Shown here piece by piece: positions 35,141 to 48,048 of a stretch of DNA of 64,000 nucleotides. The notes beneath the pieces were generated by a model that saw only the letters and a program-made list of their open reading frames with translations, searched no databases and was not told where the DNA came from. A program made the translations under genes and the position numbers. Numbering within the stretch: position 1 is the first letter of the stretch; each line of letters starts with the position of its first letter. This stretch comes from Cordia subcordata (Eukaryota; Streptophyta; Magnoliopsida; Boraginales; Cordiaceae). The stretch is taken from positions 3,270,001-3,334,000 of the forward strand of contig JAPTOF010000010.1 of assembly GCA_028554755.1 (NCBI GenBank), in the 5' to 3' direction.

Positions 35141-38100
35141 TCTTCAATTGTTATATCTCAAAACATTTAATTTTCTTCGGTTGGGTTTCACTCCACTCTT
35201 ATATACACAGAAGAAAACGAAGAATGAAATTAGGATTTGATGGTAATCAGAGAAATTATTCATAATAATATTTTTAATTCACCATGTAATGATGAACTGA
35301 GGTGGCTTTACTAAAGAATTTAGACCAGTAGTTAGGTATCTTTTGTTGCGCTTAGAGTAAAATTATGAGAGTAAATAATAACTTCTAGTCTAGTTATAAT
35401 TTTAAACTTGGCAAAATATTTGTAACATTTCAGGTTTAAAATTTTCATATTTAATTCTTTTAGGATAGAAAGAAAAATTGTTGTACTTGAATTGAACATT
35501 GCATGTGCTTATATTTGTTAGTTACATTGGCTACACTTACAAGCATTACAAAAATTAGCTATACTTCCAAGTATAACAAATGATAACTACGATTTCAGGT
35601 ATAGTATCAAGTTTTAGTTATATCGAAAATTGTTACATTTGGACACAGTGTAGGTAACTAGTTAATTTTGTTGTCTTTCAAATGCAATTCAGATGGAACA
35701 TACCATCTACATTATGCACCCCATAAAACTTTTGTTGTAAATTTTTATTTGCATGATGGATATGAGAGAGAGTGATTGCCATTTTCCCTTGCTCGATGGT
35801 TTCCCCCACGTACCTATGAGGAACCTTCCTGTTCATAAAATTGAAGGATATATTTAACATGGTGCTTGGTTGGCGCCTATTGTGTCTGCGCCACACAGAA
35901 TTTTACAAGATATTCTTGCCTGATTCCTCAATCTTTCTGACAATGATTTCCACATTTGATCAACATGGTTACAACTAAATTGATGTCCAAGTGTTATACA
36001 ATAATCTTTTCATGTAACTTTTTCATTTTTCGCTTATGTTGATTATCTAACCTTTAACATAATTTGTACACCCCTCTGTAATGATTATAAACTGATTATA
36101 CGTATATAAAAGGTCAACACAATGCAAAAATAAATATGTAAGTGGTGCGTACGTAGCATGTGGTAACTAACTACTTACAGTATTAACAACAACAAAAAAA
36201 ATCCTATTATAAAACAAATGCTACCACCTACAAGGAGTAACGTTTAAAATTCTACTCTCATTAAATTTTAATTTATCTTCGGTATAGATTTGAACTTAAA
36301 ACTCTAGCCAAAAACCAACACTAAGATGGCAAACAAAAATCGAATAATTACAAAATAATATTGCTACCAAAAAGGTGGGATACAGGCAATAGTAGTATGA
36401 AAATGAAATTATTATGGAAGAGTCTTAATTATTAATTAGTATCTTATCAGATTTGATCAGAGACATATGGCAAGTGTCTAGAAAGTGAATGACAGCATTA
36501 CCTAAAACATCCCCATATAACAAACATGTTATTTGTTCACAAGATCTGTCATGCACTTTTAAATACTCTACTCGATCTTGTTTTGCTCAAGCATGATCGT
36601 TCAATTATCATGTTACTTATTCAATTTAATATAGCAATCTTCTTCAAGAGTAGGTAAGTCAATAACCAAGATATTAACCAAAGCAAGTGGATTAATTGCT
36701 AACCAATCAAGACGTAAAATTTTTACAATGATTCTTATATTTTTTTAAGAAACCAATTGGAGTTAAACTTTTCTCAATGTAAGATTCTCCAAAAAAACTA
36801 GGGTTTGGCAACTTGAGAACTCCAACTTGGAAAGCTTTTGAATTCCCATCTAAATCTCGCCAAACTAAAGTGATGTGATAGAAATGTACGCATAATTTTT
36901 TTTTCCCTCTTTTAGGTGGGATGCCATTGTCCAAATTACGCAAATTCTAGAAAACCTAGTAGATAATGTTAGACGTGATAGTGGATTTAATTATTTGAGA
37001 AAAAAAATATTTTCTCAGATGTCCCCGATAAAATATATTAACATTAGATCATTATTTTACCTACTTCTTCATTCCCTTTTAATTTCCAGTAGAAGTTAAT
37101 GTTAAAATTTCCCACCGGGGAAAGTGGAAGTGTAGAAGTACAGGGCACCACCATGATCAATAATTGTGAATAAAACAGTGAGCAGACCATGTGAAAGATA
37201 GATACTCTCTAAGAGAAACGAGGCAGGTACTTATATATACAGTTATCTGCAACACCTATTTCGTTGTTGGAACTTTGGATTGACTTCTTGTTTATACTGA
37301 TTTGGTGTAACTTGTAAGTGCTACATATTAAGAGAGGGGGACCATTAGCCATGCAAGTGATTGAAGCATTTGAATGATTACGTGAAGATGTGAGGTATTT
37401 GGAAATGGTTCGTATGTATCACTAATGTCTAAGAGAGGATTCTAATTTTATGAACAAAATCTATCGTTTTGTTCAAATTATTAAATAAAAAAGAATCTAT
37501 ACTACAAATAGATTCATGAATGTAGAATGGGGTGTAGGTCCGCTAGAATACCTGCTCCATAAATCATGATTATATATCTTTGTGAAGTTTTCTTGATCGT
37601 TCTAATTGTGTTAAATTTCGAATACATAATTTTATCTTAGTGAAATTTATTTAAGTTATCAGACATAAGGCTTTTTGCAAAATTAAAACTGTTAAAAAAT
37701 TGGATTAGGTCGCCCAAATATGGGCTTGTGGCACAGACAAGGGTTACATTCTTTTTATTGTAAAACCTCTCTCGGCAAAAATATGTACCAAAGGATTCAA
37801 ATTGTGGTTTTTGGTTTTCTGCAAAAAATATCAAAGGATTTAATTGTGGTTTTTGGTCTTCTAGCATTTGTATTCAACACTCAGACTTGGGCAAATCAAA
37901 AGGATATCGAACATCAACAAAGTCTTGCAATTCAATTAAGTATTATTCAATTTCGTTTTTCCAATATGATTTCTTTCAACAACAAATACAAGAATCTTAT
38001 AGAAGTTTTAATAGAAGGATATTGGATGTAACATTATAAAATTCTAATAGAAAATATTGTTATCAAAATATTGACTATCTATATGCAACATACTTTAATA

Positions 38101-38670
38101 TTGAAAGGAGTAATTAAAGTTGTTATTATATGTATGGAATAATATTATTCGTGGAAGTTCTGTTATGATGCTAATTAAGCTAACCAGTCGGAAAAATTAT
38201 AGACATATATGTTACTTATATATATATATATATATATATATATGCATACAAAAAGAAAATGTCCTTTATCCTTCGGCCAATTGGGATACTAGTTCAAAAA
38301 TATCAGAAGTAAAATAAATAAATAAATAAATGGACATGAACAAAAAAACCACCAACTCTAGATATAAGGCAATCATTCAAATGGTTCACCACTTACGTAC
38401 ATAAACGTAAATTGCAAAATGCTTCATTTAGAAGAGTATTTTTAAGTAAAAGTTCTTATTAATATTGTGGAGAAGCTGGGAAAAAATAATCATCGAGAAG
38501 TATCAAGAGGAGAATTAATGAAACCAAAAATTCGAGGAGATCAAGACATTGTTGAGACAAGCAAGAAGATGCTACTCATGAATTTCATGGATAAGTACAA
38601 AGCTATAAGAGTTTCTCTGGAGAAGATTGAAAAGAATGAAGCAGTGTACCAAAAGAATATACATAAAATA

Positions 38671-38688
38671 AGAAGGGCAACTCTATTT
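38671..38688. repeat. SINE target-site duplication, left copy
   Basis: AGAAGGGCAACTCTATTT, identical to 38944-38961. Confidence 0.9.
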
Positions 38689-38943
38689 TTTAATAAAAGG
38701 GTTAGTTCGAAGACGAACCCCTTCCCCATCTGTGCCAGAGGCCCCATGACTAGGTGAGATGTAAATCAGGGACGTGCATGAGTGGCAGCCCTTCCAGAGA
38801 GGACCAACGGGTCACGAACCCAGCAGCAGCCTTCACAATATTTCAGCAGGGAACTGCCACCACACGGATTTGAACCCGTGTTGTCGCAATGTTTCCACCC
38901 CAATCACCTGGCCACTTACCAACTCACCTATGCCCCTGGGGGT
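38689..38943 (-). mobile_element. tRNA-derived SINE, full length, with perfect 18 bp TSD
   Basis: Read on the minus strand, 255 bp begins ACCCCCAGGGGCATAGGTGA, has a Pol III A box (TAGGTGAGTTGGTAAG, about 38915-38930) and B box (GGGTTCAAATCC, 38866-38877) with the spacing of a tRNA gene, then a tRNA-unrelated body, and ends in CCCTTTTATTAAAAAA. The 18 bp direct repeats at 38671-38688 and 38944-38961 are identical, which shows retrotransposition by a LINE and, from their perfection, a fairly recent one. The family cannot be named from sequence alone. Confidence 0.92.
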
Positions 38944-38961
38944 AGAAGGGCAACTCTATTT
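38944..38961. repeat. SINE target-site duplication, right copy
   Basis: AGAAGGGCAACTCTATTT, identical to 38671-38688. Confidence 0.9.
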
Positions 38962-39079
38962 GTGTCGAAGTATGTAGTTCTCTGTAGTGCAATGTGCGTT
39001 CCGATGAAGTACTAATATTTAAATTGATGCTTTCAGTATTATTACTACCATTGTTGCCGCAATTGGAAGTTATCTCAAG

Positions 39080-39980
39080 TAGGGGTGGAAATTCGGATCG
39101 GGTACCCGAATCCGAATCCGAACCCGATCGGGTGGAAAAAATGCAAATTTTCGGATTCAGATAATATCCGAATCCGATATCTGAAAAAATATCTGATATC
39201 GGGTAGTAGATCGGGTAATTTTTTCCTACCCGAACCAGATCCGAAAAACCCGAAAAAAATACACACACCATTCCATAGTAAATTATTCATTATAATATTC
39301 TAATATAACACATATATAAACACACATTTTATATAATGCATTAATATTAAAATATACAATTAAAAAAAGAGAAAAAAAGTATTCTACAAAAGTAATGAGA
39401 AGTTAAATAACATAATTAAGCTATTTGTAAATAAATTAGACAACTGAATTGAGTACTATAATTAGAATTAACAAAATGTAACATTAATTTAGCATAAATA
39501 TTTGTTATGTTTAAGTTAGATAAATGTGGAAATATATTTGTATAGTTAATATTTATTAATTTTTCCTTTTTGTTTGGTTCGTAGTTATGATGGAAATATT
39601 TTTATATTTTAAAAAGAGTTGATTTGTCTATCGTTGTTTTGAACAATCTCTTTTCTTTTATTGGAGCCAATGCTTAGTTTTGAGCATCGTGCTATTTGTG
39701 TACATGGATGTAATTAATTTGACTATTAATGAATGTATTTGCTAACTTACCGCAAATATATATATATATATATATATATATAGTAAACAATTTTATATTT
39801 TTTAGCTTCATAAAAATGTCGGGTATCCGAACATCCCAATCCGAAAAACCCGGCATCCAAAAAATCCGATATCCGGCCGGATAGTTACTATTTAACTACC
39901 CGATCGGGTATTTTTTCCCCCTCGAAACCCGAACCTAAAAAAACCGATTATACGAAAATCCGATCCGATTTCCACCCCTA
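39080..39980. mobile_element. Non-autonomous hAT-type DNA transposon (901 bp)
   Basis: The left end TAGGGGTGGAAATTCGGATC and right end CGATCCGATTTCCACCCCTA are inverted repeats. The subterminal regions are dense in CCGAATCCGA, GATCGGGTA and ATATCCGA motifs in both orientations, the layout of plant hAT elements. Flanks are ATCTCAAG (39072-39079) and ATCTCAAA (39981-39988): an 8 bp target duplication with one difference, as expected for hAT. The middle (39300-39800) is AT-rich with a (TA)n at 39758-39781 and no transposase. Confidence 0.9.
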
Positions 39981-39988
39981 ATCTCAAA

Positions 39989-40927
39989 CAGGGCTGCTAG
40001 ACTCTCGACATAGAAGCAGATGGGGTTTAGCATTCACAGAAAGGTAAAGATAAAGTAATTTTCTAAAGAAAAATCGAATATTTCATTCATATAAAGTTCT
40101 TGACATCAAATCATGAAAAAGAGGAATTCGAAATCAATCTGACAACTAGCTTTTTTCCCTCTTTACACACTGAAATACATCACAAAAAGACCAAAATCAG
40201 AAAGCTTCTAAACGAGAGGCAGGAAAATCCTCGAAATCATCCAACAAAACAGGTGAGACCAAGTGAGAGCTCTTTCACCCGCCAATCAAAGCTAGTGGAG
40301 CGAAAGGAACCCTGCGATGATTATGAGGGTCCAAGCAAGTATTTCTTAGTTCACTAGAAGTGCTTTAAGGAAGTGTGCTTTACCCTTATGACGAACTATT
40401 CAAACTATGCTCATACGAGACAAGTCTGCTCAGCTAATCCTCTCTTTTTCGGAGGAAGCATGGTCACCAAAGATTTTTACTGACTTTTAGGATAGAATTA
40501 AAACAAGAAGAGATATATATCAATTATTGCAATTGCTTCCTTGTCATAGAAATTTCTTAAAGCTTTCCACGGTGGATGATGATCATAGATGAGTGAACCA
40601 TGCAGAGTAAAGTGCAAGATTAGCTTGTTACATTTTCTACCTTAGTGCTTGTCCCTGGTTACTGGGTACAACTACATCATCATAAGTTTTTCTTTTTTAT
40701 TTCTCTTTATTTTTGCCCACGAGAGGCAATCGCTAGCTGCGCATCATCATAAGTTTAAAATTTTTGATTGGGGCAACATGGGATTTTAAACATATTTCTT
40801 GAATCGAGTTTGTTTAATGTGAATATTTTAGTAAAATATGAAGAGTTCTAAACCATGGACAGCTTTGATTTCCTCTTGTAGGCATTTGTTTCTTGTATAA
40901 GTTCCATTGATGTCATTTTCTTTGTAT
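39989..40927. other. 3' flank of the receptor-kinase pseudogene
   Basis: No gene recognised. The small frame at 40100-40357 is unsupported. Confidence 0.4.
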
Positions 40928-43330
40928 TCATACCAGATGAGTTTTGGAAACTGGTAACTGCACAGAAATATCCGTGTTGCTTTCTTCAGGTGGTTTTCTG
41001 GAGACCGTGGGGAGCTGAAGCCGCAATGTGTATTCCAGGTTCCACAACACATCAACTATATTTGGCCTGTCAGTACCATTTCTTTCCAGACACTTCTCCA
41101 CTGTTTCACCAAATTTTCTCAACGAGTTGGGATTGATTTTACCTGACAGGAAGGGGTCGATGATTTTTTCAAGCCGCCCTTTCTTTTGCCAAGAGAGGCC
41201 CCACTCAGCCAAGTTTGCTTCTTCCCTTGGAAGCAAGTTATTAATGGCTGGTCTTGCGCAAAGCACTTCAAGAAGTACCACTCCAAATGAGTATACATCA
41301 GATTTTTGAGTTAATCGTTGGCATATGAAGTACTCAGGATCAAGGTAACCAAAACTGCCTTTGACTTCAGTAACAATATGAGTTTGATCAACAGGACCTG
41401 ACCTTTGAAGACCAAAATCAGAAACTTTAGCCACATTCTTCATCAAGAAGAATGTTGGTCGACTTGACATCCCTGTGAATGATTGGTGCATCAAGACCAG
41501 CATGAAGGTAGTGTAGGCCTTTTGCTGCTCCAATGCAAATCTCAAGCCTTTGCTGCCAAGACAACGTAGATTGTACGACCAGATTCTTAGATTCTTCGTT
41601 GACTTTGTATAGATGATCCTTCAAGGTTCCCTTCTCCATGAACTGATAAACCAGAATCATCTCAGACCCCTCATCGCAATATCCAATCAAGGAAACAAGA
41701 TGACGATGCCGAATTCTAGACCAGAGGTTTATCTCTGTATGGAATTCAGGGACCCCCTGCCCATGTCCTGGCTCACTTCTTTTGACAGCCACTTTGACAC
41801 CATTAGGTAGAGTGCCTTTGTAGACTTTACCAAATCCACCTTCACCAATCATCAATTTCCTGTCAAAACTCTTTGTTGCATATAGAATTTCAGCAAAGGG
41901 TAACTTCAGGCCCAGGTTGAAGTGAGGAAGACGGGAGACGCTTTCAGTTGTTCCAGCACTCCCACCATATGAGGTCCCTCCGTACAAAGGCAACAATGGC
42001 CATTCATTTGTCTCAACAGGCTTTTGCCTCCTGAGAAGAAAGATTACCACCACTACAAGGATGAAGATGAGACCCACAACTCCAGCAACCGGAGCAATAA
42101 TTACAATCAAACTTCTCTCATTCCCACCCTGGCTCCCCGAATTGCCAATCAGCTCCATAATCTCGATCCCATTCAAGAACGCGACCTGATCATCCGGACC
42201 ACGTGGGCCTACGCTGATACTCATAACACCAGATTCATCCGAATCAACCACAAAATCACGGTAAAAAGGAACTGCCAACTGGTCAACCATAACGGATGGT
42301 TCAATCAGCTGTCTAAAATTGGTGTAGATATATAAATTAAACCTCGGATTTTCATTCATGGTCTCACTAATGATGTCGCAGAAGTGCAACCGGGCACGGT
42401 GTGTAGCATTTCTACTCACATTGAAACGCCAGGTTATATTGAAAAAATTGTTATTCGTATTGGGATTTATATTCAAGTCTTTTGCTGTATTATAAACTTC
42501 TTCAGGGGCATCATAGCGTGTCGCCCCTGAATCCTGGTACTTAGGGGTCGAGCAGTTGTTGCTAACGTTTTTGGCTGCCAGGCGGTTTAGCAAGTAACCA
42601 TCATCAGGTTCCCAGTTCCTTAACAAGGTATCGTTTTCTGCAGTTAGTGCAAGTCCTCCAACATTGATCCTATAAATTACATGTGAAGCATGATATAACA
42701 ATCCTTTATAATTGTTCAAACTTTTTGCAGGCGTAACATGTTGAGGAGAACAACCTGGGATAAACGATTCCGGGGCAAGAAATGCTTCTATGGCACTTAC
42801 AAACGCGAAAGATGATTCTGGAGAAGGGATGAATCTAATAACTAACTTCCCCACCTTCATGGGAAGTAAAAATTCTTGGATGTTTGGCAATTTATTGCTG
42901 TTTTGGACGCTAAAATTCGATAACAGTGAGACTTCTGAAGCTAACACGTTAAACTGAGCAGTATCGAGATTCACTGGAGAAGTCAAAGTATAGAAATGAA
43001 GGCGTACCAAATAATTTCCGTTTTGGAGTATGTCTAGTTCATACGATGATGGATTGTTGAACACTCTTGCAGTTTGGTATATACCAGATAAGCCTGCTGG
43101 TGGGTTGTTATCTGCAACAAGGGTGCTTTCGCTATCAGTGATGGTGAAGGAGTTGGGATTTACGTCACCGATGAAGGTCCGGCCGTTACTGTGATGTTAG
43201 AGCTTGAACCACAGTTAATGAAGTACTGCTCTGGTAAAGTATAGGTTGATGAGAAAACGAAATGGTAATACCAGTGGTTGAAGAGAAGGAAGAGAGACAG
43301 AAATATCTTCTTGAGATGAGAATTTTCCAT
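40928..43330 (-). pseudogene. CrRLK1L (FERONIA/THESEUS-type) receptor kinase, two frameshifts
   Basis: Intronless like the rest of the family. ATG at 43330 opens a signal peptide (KKIFLSLFLLFNHWYYHF) and the first malectin-like half (YTLPEQYFINCGSSSNIT). A one-base loss near 43185 then shifts the frame; without it GRTFIGDVN would follow. From there to 41427 the frame is open: second malectin half, membrane helix (LIVIIAPVAGVVGLIFILVV), glycine loop GEGGFGKVYKG, Lys in VAVKR, catalytic [14 protein letters not shown] net two-base loss near 41434-41440 sits just before the DFG segment. The rest ([38 protein letters not shown]) is open to the stop at 40928. Most like At5g24010-type members. All other key residues remain, so the lesions are recent or could be assembly errors. 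As read, no active kinase can be made. Confidence 0.88.
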
Positions 43331-43671
43331 GGAGAATTTTGGTGATGAATGTTGGACAGTGCATGGATGTTAAAGAAGACAGTGAAGCGCAATCATATGT
43401 GAGTAAGAAATCGAAAGAGGACAATCATGCGCATGGAAATTTTATCCTTCCGAATGTTATAAGAAAAAAATGGTGATGGTAAACAAATTGACTTGTAGTC
43501 TAGTCGTTGCAACTTGCCTCCATTATGAGGTTAGTAGAGATCCTACTCCATGATGTACCATCTCACGTTCAATTTCAATATTTTTTTTTTCACCACGGTT
43601 AAGGACCCGCTTGGATTGACTTTTTTTTAAAAGCGTTTTTCTAACCGCTTTTGAAAAATAATTTTTTTTAA
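43331..43671. other. Short gap between two pseudogenes
   Basis: About 43331-43602 would be promoter of the receptor kinase; no TATA stands out. 43603-43672 (GACCCGCTTGGATTGACTTT then TTTAAAAGCG) looks like the end of an AT-rich MITE and abuts the truncated P450. Confidence 0.4.
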
Positions 43672-45195
43672 CGGGTCATTCCAACACTGAGGACCACGGT
43701 GAATGCTCCATGCATTCACTAGTAACATCGTGCCTCGTGATAGATCATATTTCGCAACTTTACAATCATCAGATGACTCGTGTGGTACCAATAGAGGTGC
43801 CGTAGGGAACAAACGAAGTGTCTCTCTAAGTTGATCCCGCGAAGGTAAGGCAGCTTCGACAAATCTTGTTCCTCTATCAAACGATCAAGTCGTACTTGAC
43901 TCTCCAGTTCCGCTCCAGCCTTCTTTTAACACCTCAGGGTGGTCGAGCAGAAGGGACATTACCCATTCTAAGGTCACTGCTGACGAGTCTATGCCTCCTA
44001 ATAGCATCATCTGTTAATTCAAATTGGAAGATACAAACAAGATCAAGAACAGTTGACTTTTCTATAGAAAAGACATAGGAGGGAAATATTTCATTTGGAC
44101 AATGAGCTTCATGATACAAAAATAATATTCTTGTCTAGATCAAAAGATTCCTATTTTTCTGAAATTGTGCTTCTTTCTTTTGGGTCAACGGAATGAAGCA
44201 ACGTTTCTGATATTCTATGTCTACCTTTTTTTCTTTTCTCATAAAAAAACAGAGAATAAATCACAAAATTCTTACTCTATTTTGTAAAAATCTTAGAGCA
44301 ATCCATTAAATATAATTAATACCAATTGGTTTTAGGAAACATAACTCTTAGCCAAGAGTTTACAAGTAAAATGTATCTGAAAGTGATCTTACCATTATAA
44401 GCCCGCAGATGATTTTATCGTTGTAGTGCTCTGGCTGAGATTCTTGGTTTCACCAGAGCGTTTTCGCTCTTTCCAGCCTGGTGCTCATCAACCAAGCCTT
44501 GCAAGAAAGCCTCCATTTTCTCACTAAACTTCGCCAAATTCTTCTCAAACCCTTTATAATCAATCCATTTCAAACCAGGCAGAAAATCTGAAGTATTCGA
44601 GTTCTCACAAAATTCCAGGGCCTTCGCTATCTGCTCCATAAATTTCACTGCCTCTTCATAGTTGTGTACATCCTCACCATAGTATTGCTTTCCTGCCACC
44701 ATGCTTAATATGATACTAAGAGCAAATTCTGAAATATTTGATCTTAAATCAACCTTAGCAAAACCTGCAGATAAGCTTTATAGAGTCTGCAAAGCAAACG
44801 TTTGACTTCATGCTTTCTGTTTGGCGTAAACGTGTTGAGGCGAGTAGACGAGAGTATCTCGAGTGCACATATACGACGAACATTGCGCCGGTGATCGCCA
44901 TGAGAAGTTGCAACGAAGATGCTGTAATCTTAGCCGCTGCATTTTCCGACAGTCATACGAGGGCGATCGGCAAAGACGGTATCATTCTTGGTGCCCGTAT
45001 TTTTGGGAGAATCTATCTGGGGTTCTGTGAAGGGGTTGTTCAAGGAGGTGGAGGTGACCTAAGATTGGAGGTGCAAATGGTGGGCTTGGTGGAAGGTTCT
45101 TGCTTCTTGTTCTTGAACGTGAGAAAAAGGTGTAAATGAGAAACAGAAAGACGAAAGATAGAGACACATACAACAGTGGTGTTTGGTGTTTCCAT
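43672..45195 (-). pseudogene. CYP81-type cytochrome P450 pseudogene, truncated before the heme site
   Basis: ATG at 45195, with a frameshift near 45172 before the membrane anchor (SLSFVFLFLIYTFFSRSR) and the proline hinge (LPPSPPFAPPILGHLHLL). After RFSQKYG a deletion removes roughly 25-30 codons (near 44990). The next piece reads FADRPRMTVGK, an in-frame TAA, GDHRRNVRRICALEILSSTR, HEVKRLL, a frameshift (about 44765), NISEFALSIILSMVAGKQYY and more to about 44460, where another shift precedes QESQPEHYNDKIICGLIM and a plausible GT donor. Exon 2 (from about 44012) has MMLLGGIDSSAVTLEWVMSL, one or more shifts near 43900, then [13 protein letters not shown] and [11 protein letters not shown] and stops at WNDP. 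ExxR (RETLRL) is present but the heme-binding Cys region is absent. CYP81 enzymes are ER-bound monooxygenases of specialised metabolism. Confidence 0.88.
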
Positions 45196-48048
45196 ATTCA
45201 TCAGGTGATGCAGAGAAACCAGTGAATGAGCGGAGCCACTCAGGAAGTCTTTGAACAACGCGATGACAATATTGTCATGATTATGCAGGCAGCGTGTCAA
45301 ACAGTGAGACGAAATTTTTTATTTCGTCTTTGTTTTGGTTGTATTTAAACTCTTTATTCAGCAATTTGGGATGTGTTCATTGATGTGCAAAATTAATTTA
45401 TCTGTTTTCAGGTGGCTTTTCAGTATTTATATATTGCTTACATGTGATATGCTTTCGTACAAGCTTAGCTATTTTTTCTGGAGTTTTCAAGTGTGATTAG
45501 ATTCTTCAACTACTTGAACTTTGTTTTGTACAAACGAGAAATTTAAAACTTTAGTGGCTTTGTTGGACATTATTGTATTTTTTTTTGGCTAAATCATTTT
45601 TTGTCCATAAATAATCCTCGATTAAAGTATAACGTCGGAACTAATCTGTAAAGTATGTTTTAATCTCTAATTAACCTTTGGATACTCAAGGGTTTATATA
45701 GAGCCTGCAAAAATAATTGCTATCTAATTGATTCAAATTAGAAGAACCATGCTGTGAGCCAAAAAAAAAGAAAGAAAAAAGAACCGTGCTGAGTTTTGTT
45801 GGAGTTATTATGTCTTTTAAAAACTTAAACTTGTAAACAGAATAGCGGTATATTTACGTATTATATTAAAAAAACCACCTCATGTTGGTGTAGATTATTT
45901 GATTTTTAGACTCTGATACTATGTTAAAGTTATCATATCACCTAAAAGCAAAAGCTTGTAAAAGAATGTTAGTATATTTATATATTATATTAGCAAGTCT
46001 GACTTAAAAGACAACATTTCAAGTGTACCAAGATGATGGAATTGACAACAGTAATCACCGTCCAGGGCTTCACATATTTGTAGCGGTCTTCAAGTATTTT
46101 CCTGTGGTTAGACTAAGGTTGTGAGGACCGGGTAGTTCACCCCCACTTAGCCACTTACAAACACGTTCACAAAATGGTATTATAAAGTGGGAGTTGTATA
46201 TAAATAGGACTCTATTTTGATAACAAATAAATAAATAAATAAAAATCATAATTTGACTAGATAGTTATTTCTTGACTTGGGGTCTTTATATATTTGCACT
46301 TTTTTCCAATATTCATTCATATACCTTCTCTTTCTCCAAAAAGAAAAAAAAATACAAAGAACGGTAGTAGAAAGATGAACAAGGACGTGCTTCTCTTTTC
46401 GAATCTTCTTAAGGGTGCTTTTTCAGAAATAGATTGAAGAGATTATGGAATTGTTTATGGTTTTCTTTAAGTGATGTATTTAAGGAACTGATTGAAGATC
46501 TAAGAGTTGAGGTAAATGGAGTCAATTTGTATTCCAAGTTCTCCCATCTATTTTTTTTGGGTATCTCATAATTTCGTTTAGTTAGACACGTAAACTTGAT
46601 ATTGTTGAGGCTGTGATTGTCTTACTCAAATTCACTTCTGAAATTTATTTATTTTTTGATTACATTGTGCAATTCATCTGTACTCATTCGGTTACAAAAA
46701 AAAAAGGTTCTGTGTGCACACATCTATTGCAATGTGTCCATGCACGTGTCTCCTTGGTGATTAGTTCTCAAAGTTTCATGTGAATGCAAAGCAATACAAT
46801 ATGCATACACGATCTTCAAGATGACAAGCCTGGTGGTATGATTTTTCTAATTCTTCATGATCATTCTCTTTGAGAAAATAGACCTCTTTTGAGTTTTCCT
46901 TCATTCTTCTTTTCCTTTCTTTAGTTTTTGTTTAATGGTGTTTTTTTTTCCTTGGGGATTCTGCAGTCAAGAATTTTGCCATGTGAAAAGAAGTAAATAA
47001 TTGAACGAAAAGAGATGTTGAAATTGAAAGCGCGCCTTGGCATACAAAAAAAAAAGTTTTGCCTATTGTTTTTATTTTTAATATATATATATATATATAT
47101 ATTGGCATCTAAATGTTCAGTTTTCTTAAATTTTATTTTACTTACTGTAGTAGTATTGTTCTCTAATTTTAACGATTCATGTTTAATTTCATAGGAAAAT
47201 TTTATTCAAGCAATACCGATTAGTCTACTTTTCATAAAATTTTTTCATTATTACATGACTATAGATTTGATGTCTTTTCCTTCTTTACTCGTTTATTTAT
47301 TTATTCTCATATTCTCAAGTTATTCATTTTTTTATTTTTTATTTTTTTTATTTTTATTTTTTGCCACTTTTACCAATAGATGACTGTAATTACATCATCT
47401 ATTTAATTTTTGTTATCAACGTCAGAAGCAAACCATTTTGAAGTAAGACTTTGACTACCATTGCACTGTACTTGGTTTTGTCATGATTATTTATATTATT
47501 CTACTGTCACATAAATAAAGCTTTTTCCTTAATTGGTCGTGATGGTTCACTATACAAAATTCTTTTTCCTTTGATTACCTATTTTATTCTATGCATTTTA
47601 GTTGTCCAGCTTTATTCTTAGTTATAGATTTAGTCAAAACAAAATATCATTTCACAATCAGTAAACACAATTTGACCTATACCATTTAGTTTAGATCATC
47701 TATTCTATTGGGTTGTGAAATTATATGATTTTTCCAAAATCTATCTAAAGCTGTCCATTCTCATTTTTTTTCCTTTTACTCTTTGCAACTATTCATTTAT
47801 GGAAACTGGACCCATGGTTATTTGCATATGCTATGGCAGTTTTTACCTTCCTTTGATGGTTTACTGGAAACGAAATATGTTAGAAAATTCTATGTCAATA
47901 TTCTTGAGGGTGCCCAATAGCTTGAATCCTTTCTATTATTATGTACTGACATCATTTGAGCATCGTCTTATCTTTGTTCTTTTTCTCTGGTCATTGTTCT
48001 GTAAATTGAGCTCCTACCTTGTTCTCGAATATTAACTAGCTATCATCT
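45196..48048. other. AT-rich region without a supported gene
   Basis: Holds an imperfect ~60 bp direct repeat (about 45806-45866 and 45930-45988, AACTTGTAAA...TATATTTA..TATTATATTA), a (TA)n at 47081-47101, and A/T homopolymers. A frame at 47715-48035 codes for a hydrophobic low-complexity stretch with no family features. Confidence 0.4.

Larger units (their letters stand above)
33853..38466. other. Gene-poor AT-rich region
   Basis: About 4.6 kb with microsatellites at 34210-34257, 35082-35134 and 38218-38242 and no supported gene. Frames such as 34192-34401, 35678-35896, 36707-36943 and 37720-38031 lack recognisable domains; the last includes a short internal duplication (GATTTAATTGTGGTTTTTGG type at 37795 and 37838). 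Confidence 0.45.
38467..39012 (+). other. Small unrecognised ORF split by a SINE
   Basis: An ATG frame runs from 38467 into the SINE at 38689. If the SINE and one target copy are ignored, the frame goes on in phase from 38962 to TAA (about 39013-39015), for about 91 residues before insertion. The product would be charged and partly helical (MDKYKAIRVSLEKIEKNEAV). I recognise no family, and it may be non-coding or a piece of a larger dead gene. Confidence 0.25.

Noticed and set aside
37720..38031. 103-codon ORF
   Set aside because: It contains a short tandem duplication and no domain; no splice or promoter context supports it.
44810..45139. Plus-strand 109-codon ORF
   Set aside because: It is the antisense shadow of the CYP81 pseudogene, whose minus-strand translation matches the family.
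47715..48035. 106-codon hydrophobic ORF
   Set aside because: T-rich DNA gives Phe/Leu-rich products by chance; no family features.
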